64,000 bases of DNA, from positions 434,001 through 498,000 of the forward strand of contig NZ_JNYY01000008.1 in NCBI RefSeq assembly GCF_000716785.1, in the 5' to 3' direction. The position numbers and the translations under genes were made by a program. The notes beneath the pieces were generated by a model. It was not told where the DNA came from. It did no database searches and saw only the letters and a list, made by a program, of their open reading frames with translations. The first letter of the stretch is position 1. The number at the start of each line of letters is the position of its first letter. Shown piece after piece: positions 18,053 to 26,517 of the stretch. Source of the DNA: Amycolatopsis vancoresmycina (lineage in GTDB: Bacteria > Actinomycetota > Actinomycetes > Mycobacteriales > Pseudonocardiaceae).

Positions 18053-18742
18053 ATGCGGGACGACGACGGCAGCTGGGACGAGGACGTGCGCCTCGCGGTG
18101 TACCACGCCTTCGCCCACCACGGCCGCGCCCCGAGCGCGCCGGAACTGGCCGACGCCGCGGGCGGCTCGCTGGCCGTGGCGAAGCAGGCGCTGCACCGCC
18201 TCGCCGCGGCCCACCACCTGGTGCTCGACGAGCGCGAGCACGTCGTCCTGGCCCACCCGTTCGCCGCGAAGTCGCTCGGCTTCTCCGTGATGGGCACCCG
18301 CACGCTGTGGTGGGGCGGCTGCGCGTGGGACTCCTTCGCCATCCCCCACCTGGTCGAGGCCGAGCCGGAGGTGCTCGTCGCGACCCGCTGCCCCGGCTGC
18401 GGGCAGCCGCACGCCCTGGTCGTCGAGCGGGCGAAACCGCCCGAAGGCGCGCAGGTCGCGCACTTCCTCGTGCCCGCCGCGCGGATGTGGGACGACGTGC
18501 TGCACACGTGCGCGAACCAGCGCCTCTTCTGCTGTGAGTCCTGTGTGGACGCCTGGCTGGCGGAAACCGGGCGGGCCAGGGGATCCGTGCTGGACCTGGT
18601 GACGCTCTGGCAGCTCGCGCGCGGCTGGTACGCGGGACGGCTGGAGCGCGGCTACCGGCGGCGCGAACCGGACGACGCCGTCGCCTACTTCGCCGAGGCG
18701 GGCCTGACCGGGCCGTTCTGGGCGCCCCCGGCCGGCGCCTGA
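18053..18742 (+). CDS. MerB-like (alkylmercury lyase family) protein
   Basis: A 229-residue protein with an N-terminal winged helix (residues about 10-70) and a MerB-like core. The three catalytic positions of organomercurial lyase appear intact: Cys90 and Asp93 in GGCAWDSFAIPHL, and the second Cys in LFCCESCVDAWL (160-161). Two further CxxC pairs (TRCPGCGQ and CCESC) could bind metal. True MerB cleaves C-Hg bonds, but no merA, merR or mer transport gene is visible, so another substrate or a regulatory role is possible. A -10-like TAAACT lies at 18030-18035. Confidence 0.7.
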   Translation: MRDDDGSWDEDVRLAVYHAFAHHGRAPSAPELADAAGGSLAVAKQALHRLAAAHHLVLDEREHVVLAHPFAAKSLGFSVMGTRTLWWGGCAWDSFAIPHLVEAEPEVLVATRCPGCGQPHALVVERAKPPEGAQVAHFLVPAARMWDDVLHTCANQRLFCCESCVDAWLAETGRARGSVLDLVTLWQLARGWYAGRLERGYRRREPDDAVAYFAEAGLTGPFWAPPAGA

Positions 18743-18815
18743 GGCCGGAGTCTGATTCGCCACATCCGGGTGCCCCGGCGGCCCGCGCCGCCGCGGGTTC
18801 GGCGAGGATGGCGGG

Positions 18816-19907
18816 ATGAACGCGCCCGTCGCCGACACCGATCTGCCCGTCCACGTCGAGCGCGCGCTGGCCGGGTTCCTCGACCGGGCGGGTGCCGAAA
18901 TCCTCGGCACCGAGCCGACCGTGGCCGCCGGGATCGACGCGCTGCGCGGGTTCGTGCTGGGCGGCGGCAAGCGGCTGCGCCCGACGTTCGCCTGGTGGGG
19001 CTGGCGCGGCGCGGGCGGCGATCCGGCGGGCCCGGACGCCGAGGGCGTGCTGCAGGCGGTGGCCAGCCTCGAGCTGATCCAGGCGTGCGCGCTGATCCAC
19101 GACGACCTCATCGACTCCTCGGACTCCCGCCGCGGCAACCCGACCGTGCACATCGCGGGCGCGAAGCTGCACGCCGACCGCGGCTGGCTCGGCTCCCCCG
19201 CGACGTTCGGGCTGGCCACGGCGGTGCTCGTCGGCGACCTGGCCCTGGCCTGGGCGGACGACATGTTCGCCGACGCGCCGCTGCCCGCCGAGACCCTCGC
19301 CGCGGCCCGCCCGGCCTGGCGCGCGATGCGCACCGAGGTGCTCGCCGGGCAGTACCTCGACGTCCGCACGCAGGCCACCGGCGACGCCTCGGTCGAGGCC
19401 GCGCTCAAGATCGACCGGCTCAAGACCGCCGCGTACACCGTCCAGCGGCCGCTGCACCTGGGCGCCGCGCTCGGCGGCGCGTCCCCCGAACTGATCGCCA
19501 CGCTGCTGGAGTTCGGCGGCGAGGTCGGCGTCGCGTTCCAGCTGCGCGACGACCTGCTCGGCGTGTTCGGCGACCCGTCGGTCACCGGCAAGCCCGCCGG
19601 CGACGACCTGCGCGAGGGCAAGCGCACCCTGCTCGCCGCGCTCGGCCTGCAGCTGGCCGCCGACAAGGGCGAGGAGGCCGCGGCCACGGTGATCGCGGAC
19701 GCGATCGGCGACGCAGACCTGTCCGACGAGGGCGTCGAGACCGTCCGGATGGCGTTGCAGCAGGTCGGCGCGGTCGACGCGGTCGAGCGCCGGATCGACG
19801 AGCTGACGACGGCGGCGATGGCCGCGCTGGACCGCGCGCACCTGGCCGAGCCCGCGCCCGCGGCGCTGACCGGCCTGGTCGTCAAGGCCACCCAGCGGAC
19901 GTACTGA
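18816..19907 (+). CDS. Geranylgeranyl/polyprenyl diphosphate synthase
   Basis: A 363-residue trans-prenyl transferase. The first aspartate-rich motif is DDLID (96-100) in HDDLIDSSDSRRG and the second is QLRDDLLGVFGD (about 243-254), both needed for Mg-diphosphate binding. The bulkier side chains before the first motif and the adjacent phytoene desaturase gene suggest geranylgeranyl diphosphate for carotenoids (CrtE-like). It also corresponds in position to idsA2, near the Rv2175c/pknL genes of mycobacteria. Only 1 nt separates it from crtI. Confidence 0.9.
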   Translation: MNAPVADTDLPVHVERALAGFLDRAGAEILGTEPTVAAGIDALRGFVLGGGKRLRPTFAWWGWRGAGGDPAGPDAEGVLQAVASLELIQACALIHDDLIDSSDSRRGNPTVHIAGAKLHADRGWLGSPATFGLATAVLVGDLALAWADDMFADAPLPAETLAAARPAWRAMRTEVLAGQYLDVRTQATGDASVEAALKIDRLKTAAYTVQRPLHLGAALGGASPELIATLLEFGGEVGVAFQLRDDLLGVFGDPSVTGKPAGDDLREGKRTLLAALGLQLAADKGEEAAATVIADAIGDADLSDEGVETVRMALQQVGAVDAVERRIDELTTAAMAALDRAHLAEPAPAALTGLVVKATQRTY

Positions 19908-19908
19908 C

Positions 19909-21378
19909 GTGCGCACGATCGGGCCGGCCGACCACGTCGTCGTCATCGGGGCCGGCCTGGCCGGGCTCTCGGCGACACTGCACCTGCTCGGCGCGGGACG
20001 GCGGGTCACGCTGCTGGAACAGGCGGCGACGCCCGGCGGCCGGGCCGGGCAGCAGAGCTTCGACGGCAACGCCGTCGACACCGGCGCCAGCGTGCTGACC
20101 ATGCCGGAACTGCTGGAAGAGGCGTTCGCCGCGGTCGGCGAGCCCCTCGCCAAGAACCTTCGGCTGACCCGGCTCGACCCGGCGTACCGGGCGCACTTCG
20201 CCGACGGCAGCTCCCTGGCGCTGCGCACGGACGGCGACGCCATGGAAGCCGAGATCCGGGCCTTCGCGGGCGGCCGGGAGGCGGCGGGCTACCGGGCGCT
20301 GCGGCGCTGGCTGTCCGAGCTGTACGCGGTGCAGAAGGACCGCTTCCTGGCGGCGAACTTCGACTCCCCGCTCGACCTGGCCCGCCCCGAACTGGCTCGG
20401 CTGGCCGCGCTGGGCGGCTTCGGGCGGCTCGGCCCGCGCGTCGCGCGCTACCTGCGGGACGAGCGGGTCCGGCGGCTGTTCACGTTCCAGGCGCTGTACG
20501 CGGGCCTCGACCCGGCGCGCGCGATCGGCGCGTACGGCGTCATCGCGTACATGGACACCGTCGGCGGCGTCCACTACCCCGAAGGCGGGATGGGCGAAAT
20601 CGGCCGGGCGATGACCGGCGCGGCCGCGCGGGCGGGCGCCGACGTCCGGTTCGGCACCGAAGCCGCGTGGCTCGAGCGGGTGAATTCGCGGGTGCGTGCG
20701 GTCCGGACGCGTTCGGGCGAGCGGATCGCCTGCGACGCCGTCGTCCTGGCCACCGAGCTGGGCACGGCCTACCGGCTGCTCGGCGCGCGGCCCCGGCGTC
20801 CGCTGCCGCTGCGCTACTCGCCGTCGGCCGTGGTGCTGCACGGGCGGACGAGCGAAAAGTGGGACCTCGGGCACCACACGATCTTCTTCGGCGGCGCGTG
20901 GGAGCGGACGTTCGCCGAGATCATCCGCGAGGGGAAGCTGATGAGCGACCCGTCGTTGCTGGTCACGCGGCCGACGGCGACCGACCCGGGCCTGGCCGGG
21001 CGCGGCGGCGAGATCGTCTCGGTGCTCGCGCCCGCCCCGAACCTGCGGCGCGGGCCGATCGACTGGGACCGCGTCCGCGGGCCCTACCGCGCGGAACTGC
21101 TCCGGACGCTGGAGGCCCGCGGGCTGACCGGCTTCGGCGACGAGTTCACCGTCGACGAGACGATCACCCCGGCGGACTGGGCGGCGCGCGGGCTCACGGC
21201 CGGGACGCCGTTCTCGCTGGCGCACACGTTCGCCCAGACCGGCCCGTTCCGGCCGGCGAACCTGGTCCGCGCGGCGGGCAACGTCGTGCTGGCCGGCTGC
21301 GGCACCACGCCCGGCGTCGGCATCCCGCCGGTGCTGATCTCCGGACGGCTGGCGGCGGCGCGGATCACCGGCCGGTAG
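19909..21378 (+). CDS. crtI: Phytoene desaturase
   Basis: A 489-residue FAD-dependent desaturase of the CrtI family, converting phytoene to lycopene or a related polyene. The N-terminal dinucleotide fold (HVVVIGAGLAGLSATLHLLGAG) is followed by the family loop TPGGRAG, and the C-terminal FAD-contact region GNVVLAGCGTTPGVGIPPVLISGRLAA is complete. Start GTG 19909 lies 1 nt after the prenyl synthase stop, an operon. No phytoene synthase gene (crtB) is adjacent, so the phytoene must come from a gene elsewhere, or this is a desaturase/oxidase of another isoprenoid. Confidence 0.88.
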   Translation: MRTIGPADHVVVIGAGLAGLSATLHLLGAGRRVTLLEQAATPGGRAGQQSFDGNAVDTGASVLTMPELLEEAFAAVGEPLAKNLRLTRLDPAYRAHFADGSSLALRTDGDAMEAEIRAFAGGREAAGYRALRRWLSELYAVQKDRFLAANFDSPLDLARPELARLAALGGFGRLGPRVARYLRDERVRRLFTFQALYAGLDPARAIGAYGVIAYMDTVGGVHYPEGGMGEIGRAMTGAAARAGADVRFGTEAAWLERVNSRVRAVRTRSGERIACDAVVLATELGTAYRLLGARPRRPLPLRYSPSAVVLHGRTSEKWDLGHHTIFFGGAWERTFAEIIREGKLMSDPSLLVTRPTATDPGLAGRGGEIVSVLAPAPNLRRGPIDWDRVRGPYRAELLRTLEARGLTGFGDEFTVDETITPADWAARGLTAGTPFSLAHTFAQTGPFRPANLVRAAGNVVLAGCGTTPGVGIPPVLISGRLAAARITGR

Positions 21379-21427
21379 CCGTCCGCTGAGCGCGCGGGAA
21401 GTTCGACGGCGGTCGTAGGCTGCGAAC

Positions 21428-22207
21428 ATGACCGAACGACGCATCCGGATCGGCCTGCAGCTCCAGCCGCAGCACGCCGACTACGACGCCATCCGGCGCA
21501 CTGCGTCGGCCGCCGAAGACCTCGGCGCCGACATCATCTTCAACTGGGACCACTTCTACCCGCTCTACGGCGACCCCGACGGCAAGCACTTCGAGTGCTG
21601 GACGATGCTCGGCGCGTGGGCGGAATCGACGTCCCGGGTGGAGATCGGCGCGCTGGTCACCTGCAACAGCTACCGCAACCCCGAACTGCTGGCCGACATG
21701 GCCCGCACGGTCGACCACATCTCCGGCGGCCGGCTCATCCTCGGCATCGGCTCCGGCTGGTTCGAGAAGGACTACGACGAGTACGGCTACGAGTTCGGCA
21801 CCGCCGGCGGCCGCCTCGACGACCTGGCGGAGTCCCTGCCGCGCATCGAGTCCCGCCTGGCGAAGCTGAACCCGGCGCCGACCCGCAAGATCCCGGTCCT
21901 GATCGGCGGCGGCGGCGAGAAGAAGACCCTCAAGCTGGTGGCCAAGCACGGCGACATCTGGCACGGCTTCGGCGACCCGGAGGTCGTCGGCCGCAAGGTC
22001 AAGATCCTCGACCAGCACTGCGCGGACGTCGGCCGCGACCCGGCCGAGATCGAGCGGTCGTGCGGCGTCCAGGGCGAGCCGGACGAGCTGGGCCCGCAGC
22101 TGCTCGAGCTGGGCGTCACGACGTTCACGGTCGGCGTGGGCGGCCCGGACTACGACCTGGGCGCCCTCGAGAAGTGGATCGCCTGGCGCGAGAAGAACCA
22201 GAGCTGA
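21428..22207 (+). CDS. LLM-class F420-dependent oxidoreductase
   Basis: A 259-residue luciferase-like TIM-barrel oxidoreductase. The IFNWDHFYPL segment near the N-terminus and GGRLILGIGSGWFEKDYDEYG near residue 100 are hallmarks of the F420-dependent subgroup of actinobacteria. The substrate is unknown. A -10 hexamer TAGGCT (21416-21421) ends 6 nt before ATG 21428, so it is predicted leaderless and has its own promoter, separate from crtI 50 nt upstream. Confidence 0.88.
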   Translation: MTERRIRIGLQLQPQHADYDAIRRTASAAEDLGADIIFNWDHFYPLYGDPDGKHFECWTMLGAWAESTSRVEIGALVTCNSYRNPELLADMARTVDHISGGRLILGIGSGWFEKDYDEYGYEFGTAGGRLDDLAESLPRIESRLAKLNPAPTRKIPVLIGGGGEKKTLKLVAKHGDIWHGFGDPEVVGRKVKILDQHCADVGRDPAEIERSCGVQGEPDELGPQLLELGVTTFTVGVGGPDYDLGALEKWIAWREKNQS

Positions 22208-22211
22208 GCTG

Positions 22212-22733
22212 TCACCTGTTCGCCCGGTGCGCGGCGACGCGTTCGCGTGTCGCGCACCGGGGCGAGCAGTACTTCCGCGGGCTGCCACCGCCCGTGTGGG
22301 CGAACGGCTTCCCACACGACGGCGACGCGCACAACCCGCCCGGCACCCCCTGGCGCTCCGCCAGCAGCGACGCCAGCCCCAACGCCGACGACGTCACCAG
22401 CCACGCGCCCCACGGCCCGTCGTCCGCCGCGTCGATGTGCAGGTGCCAGCCGTAGCCGTCCTCGTGATCCGTCAGGCGCGGCGGCCCCGCGTACTCCGCG
22501 AACAGCGCGTTGAGCACCGAAGCCGCCGTAGCCGCGTCCGGCGCCGCGAACACTTCGCGCAACGAAACAGCCGCCGCCCGGAGCTCTGCCAGGTCCGACG
22601 GCGACAGCTGTACCTCGGGCTCACCGTGCTCGCGCAGGACCCGGGCCACCGAAACCGGGTCCGGGGCCGGCACCAGCAACACGTCCAGCAGGTCGACCGC
22701 GCGCTGCACGGAATCCCGGTGCGGAAAAGCCAT
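22212..22733 (-). CDS. CGNR zinc-finger (ABATE-type) protein
   Basis: A 173-residue protein. The N-terminal helical ABATE-like region is followed by a C-terminal zinc finger: CASPSCGKPF, then PRKYCSPRCATRERVAAHR. Such proteins are thought to bind DNA and act as regulators, often next to a transporter they control. It is divergent from an MFS gene, and the 22-nt gap plus both starts carry a perfect inverted repeat. A -10 TACAAT (22744 to 22739) ends 5 nt before ATG 22733, so a leaderless, probably autoregulated gene is inferred. Confidence 0.8.
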   Translation of the reverse strand: MAFPHRDSVQRAVDLLDVLLVPAPDPVSVARVLREHGEPEVQLSPSDLAELRAAAVSLREVFAAPDAATAASVLNALFAEYAGPPRLTDHEDGYGWHLHIDAADDGPWGAWLVTSSALGLASLLAERQGVPGGLCASPSCGKPFAHTGGGSPRKYCSPRCATRERVAAHRANR

Positions 22734-22738
22734 ACCTC

Positions 22739-22770
22739 ATTGTAACGTCTTGCCAGTGATAAGACGTTAC
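22739..22770. promoter_or_regulatory. Divergent leaderless promoters under a perfect inverted repeat
   Basis: Arms gtaacgtctt (22742-22751) and aagacgttac (22761-22770) are perfectly complementary with a 9-nt spacer. The left arm overlaps both predicted -10 hexamers: TACAAT for the CGNR gene (minus, 22744-22739) and TAACGT for the MFS gene (plus, 22743-22748). The MFS start codon lies in the spacer. A dimer bound here would block both promoters. Confidence 0.65.
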
Positions 22771-24213
22771 CTCGTCGGCGCCACGCTCGCCCGGACCGGG
22801 GACGAGCTGTCCGGCCCCGCGCTCCTGCTGCTCGGGATGACCGCGGGGCCGCACGCCGGCGCGGCGCTGCTCGCCGGGCTGACCGCCGCGGCCGCCGCCG
22901 GGGGGCCGGTGTTCGGCGCCCTGCTGGACCGCAGTCCCGCGCCGGGACGGCTGCTCGCCGCCGCCCTGGGTGGCTACGCTGCCGGGATCGCGCTGGTCAG
23001 CGCCCTCTTCGGGCACCTGCCGCTCGCCGCCGTCGTCGCGGTGGCGGTCGTGGCCGGGCTGCTGAACCCGGCCGTCGCCGGGGGCTGGAGCGCACAGCTG
23101 CCCGCGGTTGCCAGGCCCGGGCAGTTGCCGAAGGCCGGCCGCTTCGACGCCATGACGTTCACCGCCGCCGCGCTCGCCGGGCCCGGGCTCGCCGGGCTCC
23201 TCGGCGGTCCGGCCGGGCTCGCGGTCGCGGTCGCCGCGGTCGCCGCGGCGGTCCCGGTGGCGTGGTTCCTGCCGAAGCGGAACCCCCGCAAGACGAGCCT
23301 CAAGGACGGCTTCGGCGTCTTGGTCCGCAACGTGCCGCTGCGGCGGGCGACCGTCGCTTCGACGATCTCCTGCGCGGGCATCGGCATGGTCACCGTGTGT
23401 TACCCGCTGCTGGGCGCGGCCCACCTGCGTGGCCCAGCGGACGGCGCCCTGCTGCTGGCCGTCCTGGCCGTGGCCTCGCTGGCGGCCAACGCGGTCCTCG
23501 CGCGGAAACCGCTGCCGTGGGCACCCGACCGGATCGTCGGGCTGAGCACGCTCCTGCTGGCCGCGAGCTGCCTGCTGGCCGCGAGCGGGCACGGCGTCGT
23601 CGTCGCGGCCGTGCTGGCCGGGTTCGCCGAAGGTCCGCAGCTCACGGCGTTGTTCGCGATCCGCCACCGCGAAGCGCCCGAGCACGTCCGCGCGCAGGTG
23701 TTCACGACGGCGGCGAGCGTGAAGATCACCGGGCTGGCCGCGGGCGCGGCTGTGGCCGGCCCGCTGGCCGCGTGGTCGCTCCCGGCGTGCCTGCTGACCG
23801 CGGCGGGCGTTCAGCTCGCCGCAGCCTGGTTCAGCAGGTCAGAACGCCATCGCCTGGGCGCGCCGCTTGACCTCGGTGCCGTGGCTGGTCCGCAGGGCGT
23901 TGATGGGCGTGCTCCCGGGCAGGGTGTCGTCCGCGGTGAACAGCCACCGCAGCATCTCGGTCCGGGAGAAGCCGGAGTCGGCGAGCACGGTTATCGTGCC
24001 GGTCAGGCCCTTGACCACGCCGTCTCTGACGAAGAAATCGCTGGGCACGCACAGTTCGCCGCCGCGCTTCAGCGCGATCAGCTGCCCGTCGCGCAGCATC
24101 TGCCGCACCTTGTTGGCCGAAGTCCCGAGGACGGTCGCCACCTCCGCCAACGGGAGGACCGCGATGGCGGTGTCGAGGATGTCTTCGGCGACAGGAATCC
24201 CACTCACAGGTGA
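22756..24213 (+). CDS. MFS-type transporter with antisense-overlapping C-terminal extension
   Basis: From GTG 22756 the first 360 or so residues are strongly hydrophobic and show the alternating Ala/Gly/Leu helices of a small MFS efflux protein. After about residue 362 (base 23840) the frame continues without a stop for another 124 codons to 24213, fully antisense to the Rv2175c-like gene, and this tail is hydrophilic and compositionally unlike a membrane protein. The true gene end may therefore be hidden by loss of the original stop or by a sequencing or frameshift error. A -10 TAACGT ends 7 nt before the start. Control by the divergent CGNR protein is inferred. Confidence 0.7.
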   Translation: MIRRYLVGATLARTGDELSGPALLLLGMTAGPHAGAALLAGLTAAAAAGGPVFGALLDRSPAPGRLLAAALGGYAAGIALVSALFGHLPLAAVVAVAVVAGLLNPAVAGGWSAQLPAVARPGQLPKAGRFDAMTFTAAALAGPGLAGLLGGPAGLAVAVAAVAAAVPVAWFLPKRNPRKTSLKDGFGVLVRNVPLRRATVASTISCAGIGMVTVCYPLLGAAHLRGPADGALLLAVLAVASLAANAVLARKPLPWAPDRIVGLSTLLLAASCLLAASGHGVVVAAVLAGFAEGPQLTALFAIRHREAPEHVRAQVFTTAASVKITGLAAGAAVAGPLAAWSLPACLLTAAGVQLAAAWFSRSERHRLGAPLDLGAVAGPQGVDGRAPGQGVVRGEQPPQHLGPGEAGVGEHGYRAGQALDHAVSDEEIAGHAQFAAALQRDQLPVAQHLPHLVGRSPEDGRHLRQREDRDGGVEDVFGDRNPTHR

Positions 24214-24216
24214 CAC
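23839..24216 (-). CDS. Rv2175c-type helix-turn-helix DNA-binding protein
   Basis: A 125-residue protein with an N-terminal helix-turn-helix (PLAEVATVLGTSANKVRQMLRDGQLIALKR) and a C-terminal helical tail (FSRTEMLRWLFTADDTLPGSTPINALR). In Mycobacterium tuberculosis the homologue Rv2175c is a DNA-binding substrate of the kinase PknL, and here too it is divergent from a Ser/Thr kinase gene. Start GTG 24216 (alternative GTG 24207) is chosen so that it does not run into the kinase gene. The whole gene lies antisense to the 3' part of the MFS frame. Confidence 0.82.
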   Translation of the reverse strand: MSPVSGIPVAEDILDTAIAVLPLAEVATVLGTSANKVRQMLRDGQLIALKRGGELCVPSDFFVRDGVVKGLTGTITVLADSGFSRTEMLRWLFTADDTLPGSTPINALRTSHGTEVKRRAQAMAF

Positions 24217-24296
24217 TGTGCCACATTCCGTCCCCTCACCCGCTAGTGCGCACGGGTGACCCGCGAGGTCTCCTCCACGGGGCGTGCGCGATTCCG

Positions 24297-24302
24297 TACG
24301 AT
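24297..24302 (+). promoter_or_regulatory. -10 hexamer of the PknL-like kinase gene
   Basis: TACGAT ends 8 nt before the GTG start at 24311, consistent with a leaderless kinase mRNA. No clear -35 is seen. The 94 nt between the divergent starts must carry both promoters. Confidence 0.45.
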
Positions 24303-24310
24303 CCATACTC

Positions 24311-26311
24311 GTGACACGCACCCAACCCAGCCTGGTCGGCACGCTCCTGGAGCGGCGCTACCGGGTGGACCGGCTGCTCGCCCACGGCGGAATGTCTTCC
24401 GTCTACCGGGGGACGGACACCCGGCTGGACCGTCCGGTCGCGATCAAGATCATGGACCCGCGCTTCGCGGACGACCGGTCGTTCGTGGACCGGTTCGTGC
24501 GGGAGGCGCAGTCCGCGGCGCAGCTGCACCACCCGCACGTCGTGGCGGTGCACGACCAGGGCTTCGACCTGCCGCAGGGTGCGGAGTCGGGGCTGGCGTT
24601 CCTGGTGATGGAGCTGGTCGACGGCGGCACCCTGCGTGACCTGCTGGACGACCGCGGCCCGCTGGACGTCGCGCTGGCCCTGAGCGTGGCCGAACCCGTG
24701 CTGTCGGCGCTGGCCGCCGCGCACCGGTCCGGGCTGGTGCACCGGGACGTCAAGCCGGAGAACGTGCTGATCGGCCGGGTGGGGCAGCAGACCGGCGGGG
24801 CGGTGAAGGTCGCGGACTTCGGCCTGGTGCGGGCCGTGGCGAGCGCGGGCACGACCTCCTCGAGCGTCATCCTCGGCACGGTCGCCTACCTCTCCCCCGA
24901 GCAGGTCGCCACCGGCGCGGCGTCCGCGCGCGGCGACGTCTACTCGGCCGGGATCCTGCTGTACGAAATGCTGACCGGCCAGGTGCCCTACACCGGCGAC
25001 ACGGCGATCTCGGTGGCGTACCGGCACGTGAACGACGACGTGCCGCGCCCGAGCGAGCTGCGCCCGGACCTGCCGCCGGCCCTCGACGACCTGATCGTGC
25101 GCGCGACCCGGCGTGACCCGCAGCTGCGCCCGGCCGACGCCGGCGAGTTCCTGACCGAGCTGACCGCCGTGCGCGCCCAGCTGGGCCTGCTGCCGGTGAC
25201 CGTGCCGATCCCGGTGTCCCACGGCCAGGGCGACCTCGCCGACACCGAGCGCACGCTGCCGCGGATCCCGCAGGTGCCGGACACCCAGCAGACCATGCCG
25301 GTGCACCGCCCGAACGCGACGCGGGCGCTGAGCCAGGTCGCGCCGCCGACGCTCACCCCGCCGCCACCCCGGCGGCGCAGCCGGCCGGAGCCGGAAAAGA
25401 ATCCCGCGGGCAACCGGAAGCTGCTCCTGGGGATCGCCGCCGGGGTGCTGCTGCTCGGCGCGCTGATCGGGGCGTTCGCGTTCATCCTCACCGACACCGG
25501 CGGGGACAAGAGCGCGCGGGTGCCGCACCTGGTCGGCCTGAACCAGGCCGCGGCCGGCGACGCGCTGCGCGCGGTGAAGCTGAACCCGCAGTTCAGCCAG
25601 GAGTACGACAACACGGTCCCGTCGAACACCGTGCTGCGCGCCGACCCGGCGGAGGGCACGACGCTGTCGCCGAACGCGACGGTGTCGGTGGTGCTGTCGA
25701 AGGGCCGCCCGGCGGTGCCGGACGTCCGCCCCGGCACCGCGCTGCCCGACGCCGAGCAGGCGATCAAGGCGGCCCAGCTGACCCCGGTCCGCGGGACCGA
25801 CGACTTCGACGCCGACGTCCCGCAGGGCGCCGTCATCCGCACGTCGCCGTCGGCGGGCAGCCAGCTGACCATCGGCGGCCAGGTCACGATCATCGTGTCG
25901 AAGGGCCCGATCCCGCTGCCGCCGGTCCCGGACGTCACCGGCCGGTCCAAGGACGAGGCGTTCGGCCTGCTGCAGCAGGCCGGGTTCGAGCCGTTCCAGG
26001 CGGGCGAGGAGTTCCGGCAGGACGTCCCGGGCGGCGCGGTCACCCGCACCGACCCGCCGGCCAACGCGCAGCCGAAGGCCAAGCGGATCGGCGTGTTCGT
26101 CAACAACGCCGTCCAGGTGCCGGACGTCCGGTTCCGCTCGTTCGACGACGCCCAGAAGATCCTGGAGCAGGCTGGCCTGAAGGCCGACCGCGACGGCGGC
26201 CGCGGTCACGGCAACGGCGGCGGGTTCGACTTCGTCTTCCAGCAGGACCCGCAGCCGGGCACGTTCGTGCAGAAGGGCAGCAAGGTCAAGCTGAAGGGCT
26301 TCGGGGGATGA
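24311..26311 (+). CDS. pknL: Serine/threonine protein kinase with four PASTA domains (PknL-like)
   Basis: A 666-residue membrane kinase. The cytoplasmic N-terminal Hanks kinase shows the glycine loop (AHGGMSSVYRG), AIKIMD lysine, HRDVKPENVL catalytic loop, DFG and a YLSPEQ P+1 region. A Pro-rich juxtamembrane linker leads to one transmembrane helix at about 371-393, then four extracellular PASTA repeats (about 403-468, 468-533, 536-598, 600-664), which sense peptidoglycan or lipid II in this family. Position beside the Rv2175c-like gene supports the PknL name; mycobacterial PknL lacks PASTA repeats, corynebacterial PknL has them. The stop overlaps the NfeD-like start by 4 nt. Confidence 0.92.
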   Translation: MTRTQPSLVGTLLERRYRVDRLLAHGGMSSVYRGTDTRLDRPVAIKIMDPRFADDRSFVDRFVREAQSAAQLHHPHVVAVHDQGFDLPQGAESGLAFLVMELVDGGTLRDLLDDRGPLDVALALSVAEPVLSALAAAHRSGLVHRDVKPENVLIGRVGQQTGGAVKVADFGLVRAVASAGTTSSSVILGTVAYLSPEQVATGAASARGDVYSAGILLYEMLTGQVPYTGDTAISVAYRHVNDDVPRPSELRPDLPPALDDLIVRATRRDPQLRPADAGEFLTELTAVRAQLGLLPVTVPIPVSHGQGDLADTERTLPRIPQVPDTQQTMPVHRPNATRALSQVAPPTLTPPPPRRRSRPEPEKNPAGNRKLLLGIAAGVLLLGALIGAFAFILTDTGGDKSARVPHLVGLNQAAAGDALRAVKLNPQFSQEYDNTVPSNTVLRADPAEGTTLSPNATVSVVLSKGRPAVPDVRPGTALPDAEQAIKAAQLTPVRGTDDFDADVPQGAVIRTSPSAGSQLTIGGQVTIIVSKGPIPLPPVPDVTGRSKDEAFGLLQQAGFEPFQAGEEFRQDVPGGAVTRTDPPANAQPKAKRIGVFVNNAVQVPDVRFRSFDDAQKILEQAGLKADRDGGRGHGNGGGFDFVFQQDPQPGTFVQKGSKVKLKGFGG

Positions 26312-26517
26312 TCGGCAGCCGAGGCCGCGTGACGGGCACGATCGGCCCCGGCCTCATCGGCGAGGTACTGCTCAACGTCCGCGGCGGCACGGAGGCGTTC
26401 TACGCGTACCCGGCGGACCCGGAGGAGACGTTCACCTCGGGGACGCAGGTGCTGGTGGTGGACTTCGAACCGCCGCGGACGGTTTACGTGGAACGGTGGC
26501 AACCCCTGAGCCGCTGA
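26308..26517 (+). CDS. Short NfeD-like OB-fold protein
   Basis: A 69-residue protein with beta-rich composition (GRVTGTIGPGLIGEVLLNV, then TQVLVVDFEPPRTVYVERW) resembling the C-terminal OB-fold of NfeD-type membrane proteins, which partner flotillins. It has no membrane segment. ATG 26308 overlaps the kinase stop (ATGA). A flotillin gene begins 200 nt downstream, so kinase, NfeD-like protein and flotillin form a likely functional set in membrane organisation. Confidence 0.7.
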   Translation: MIGSRGRVTGTIGPGLIGEVLLNVRGGTEAFYAYPADPEETFTSGTQVLVVDFEPPRTVYVERWQPLSR

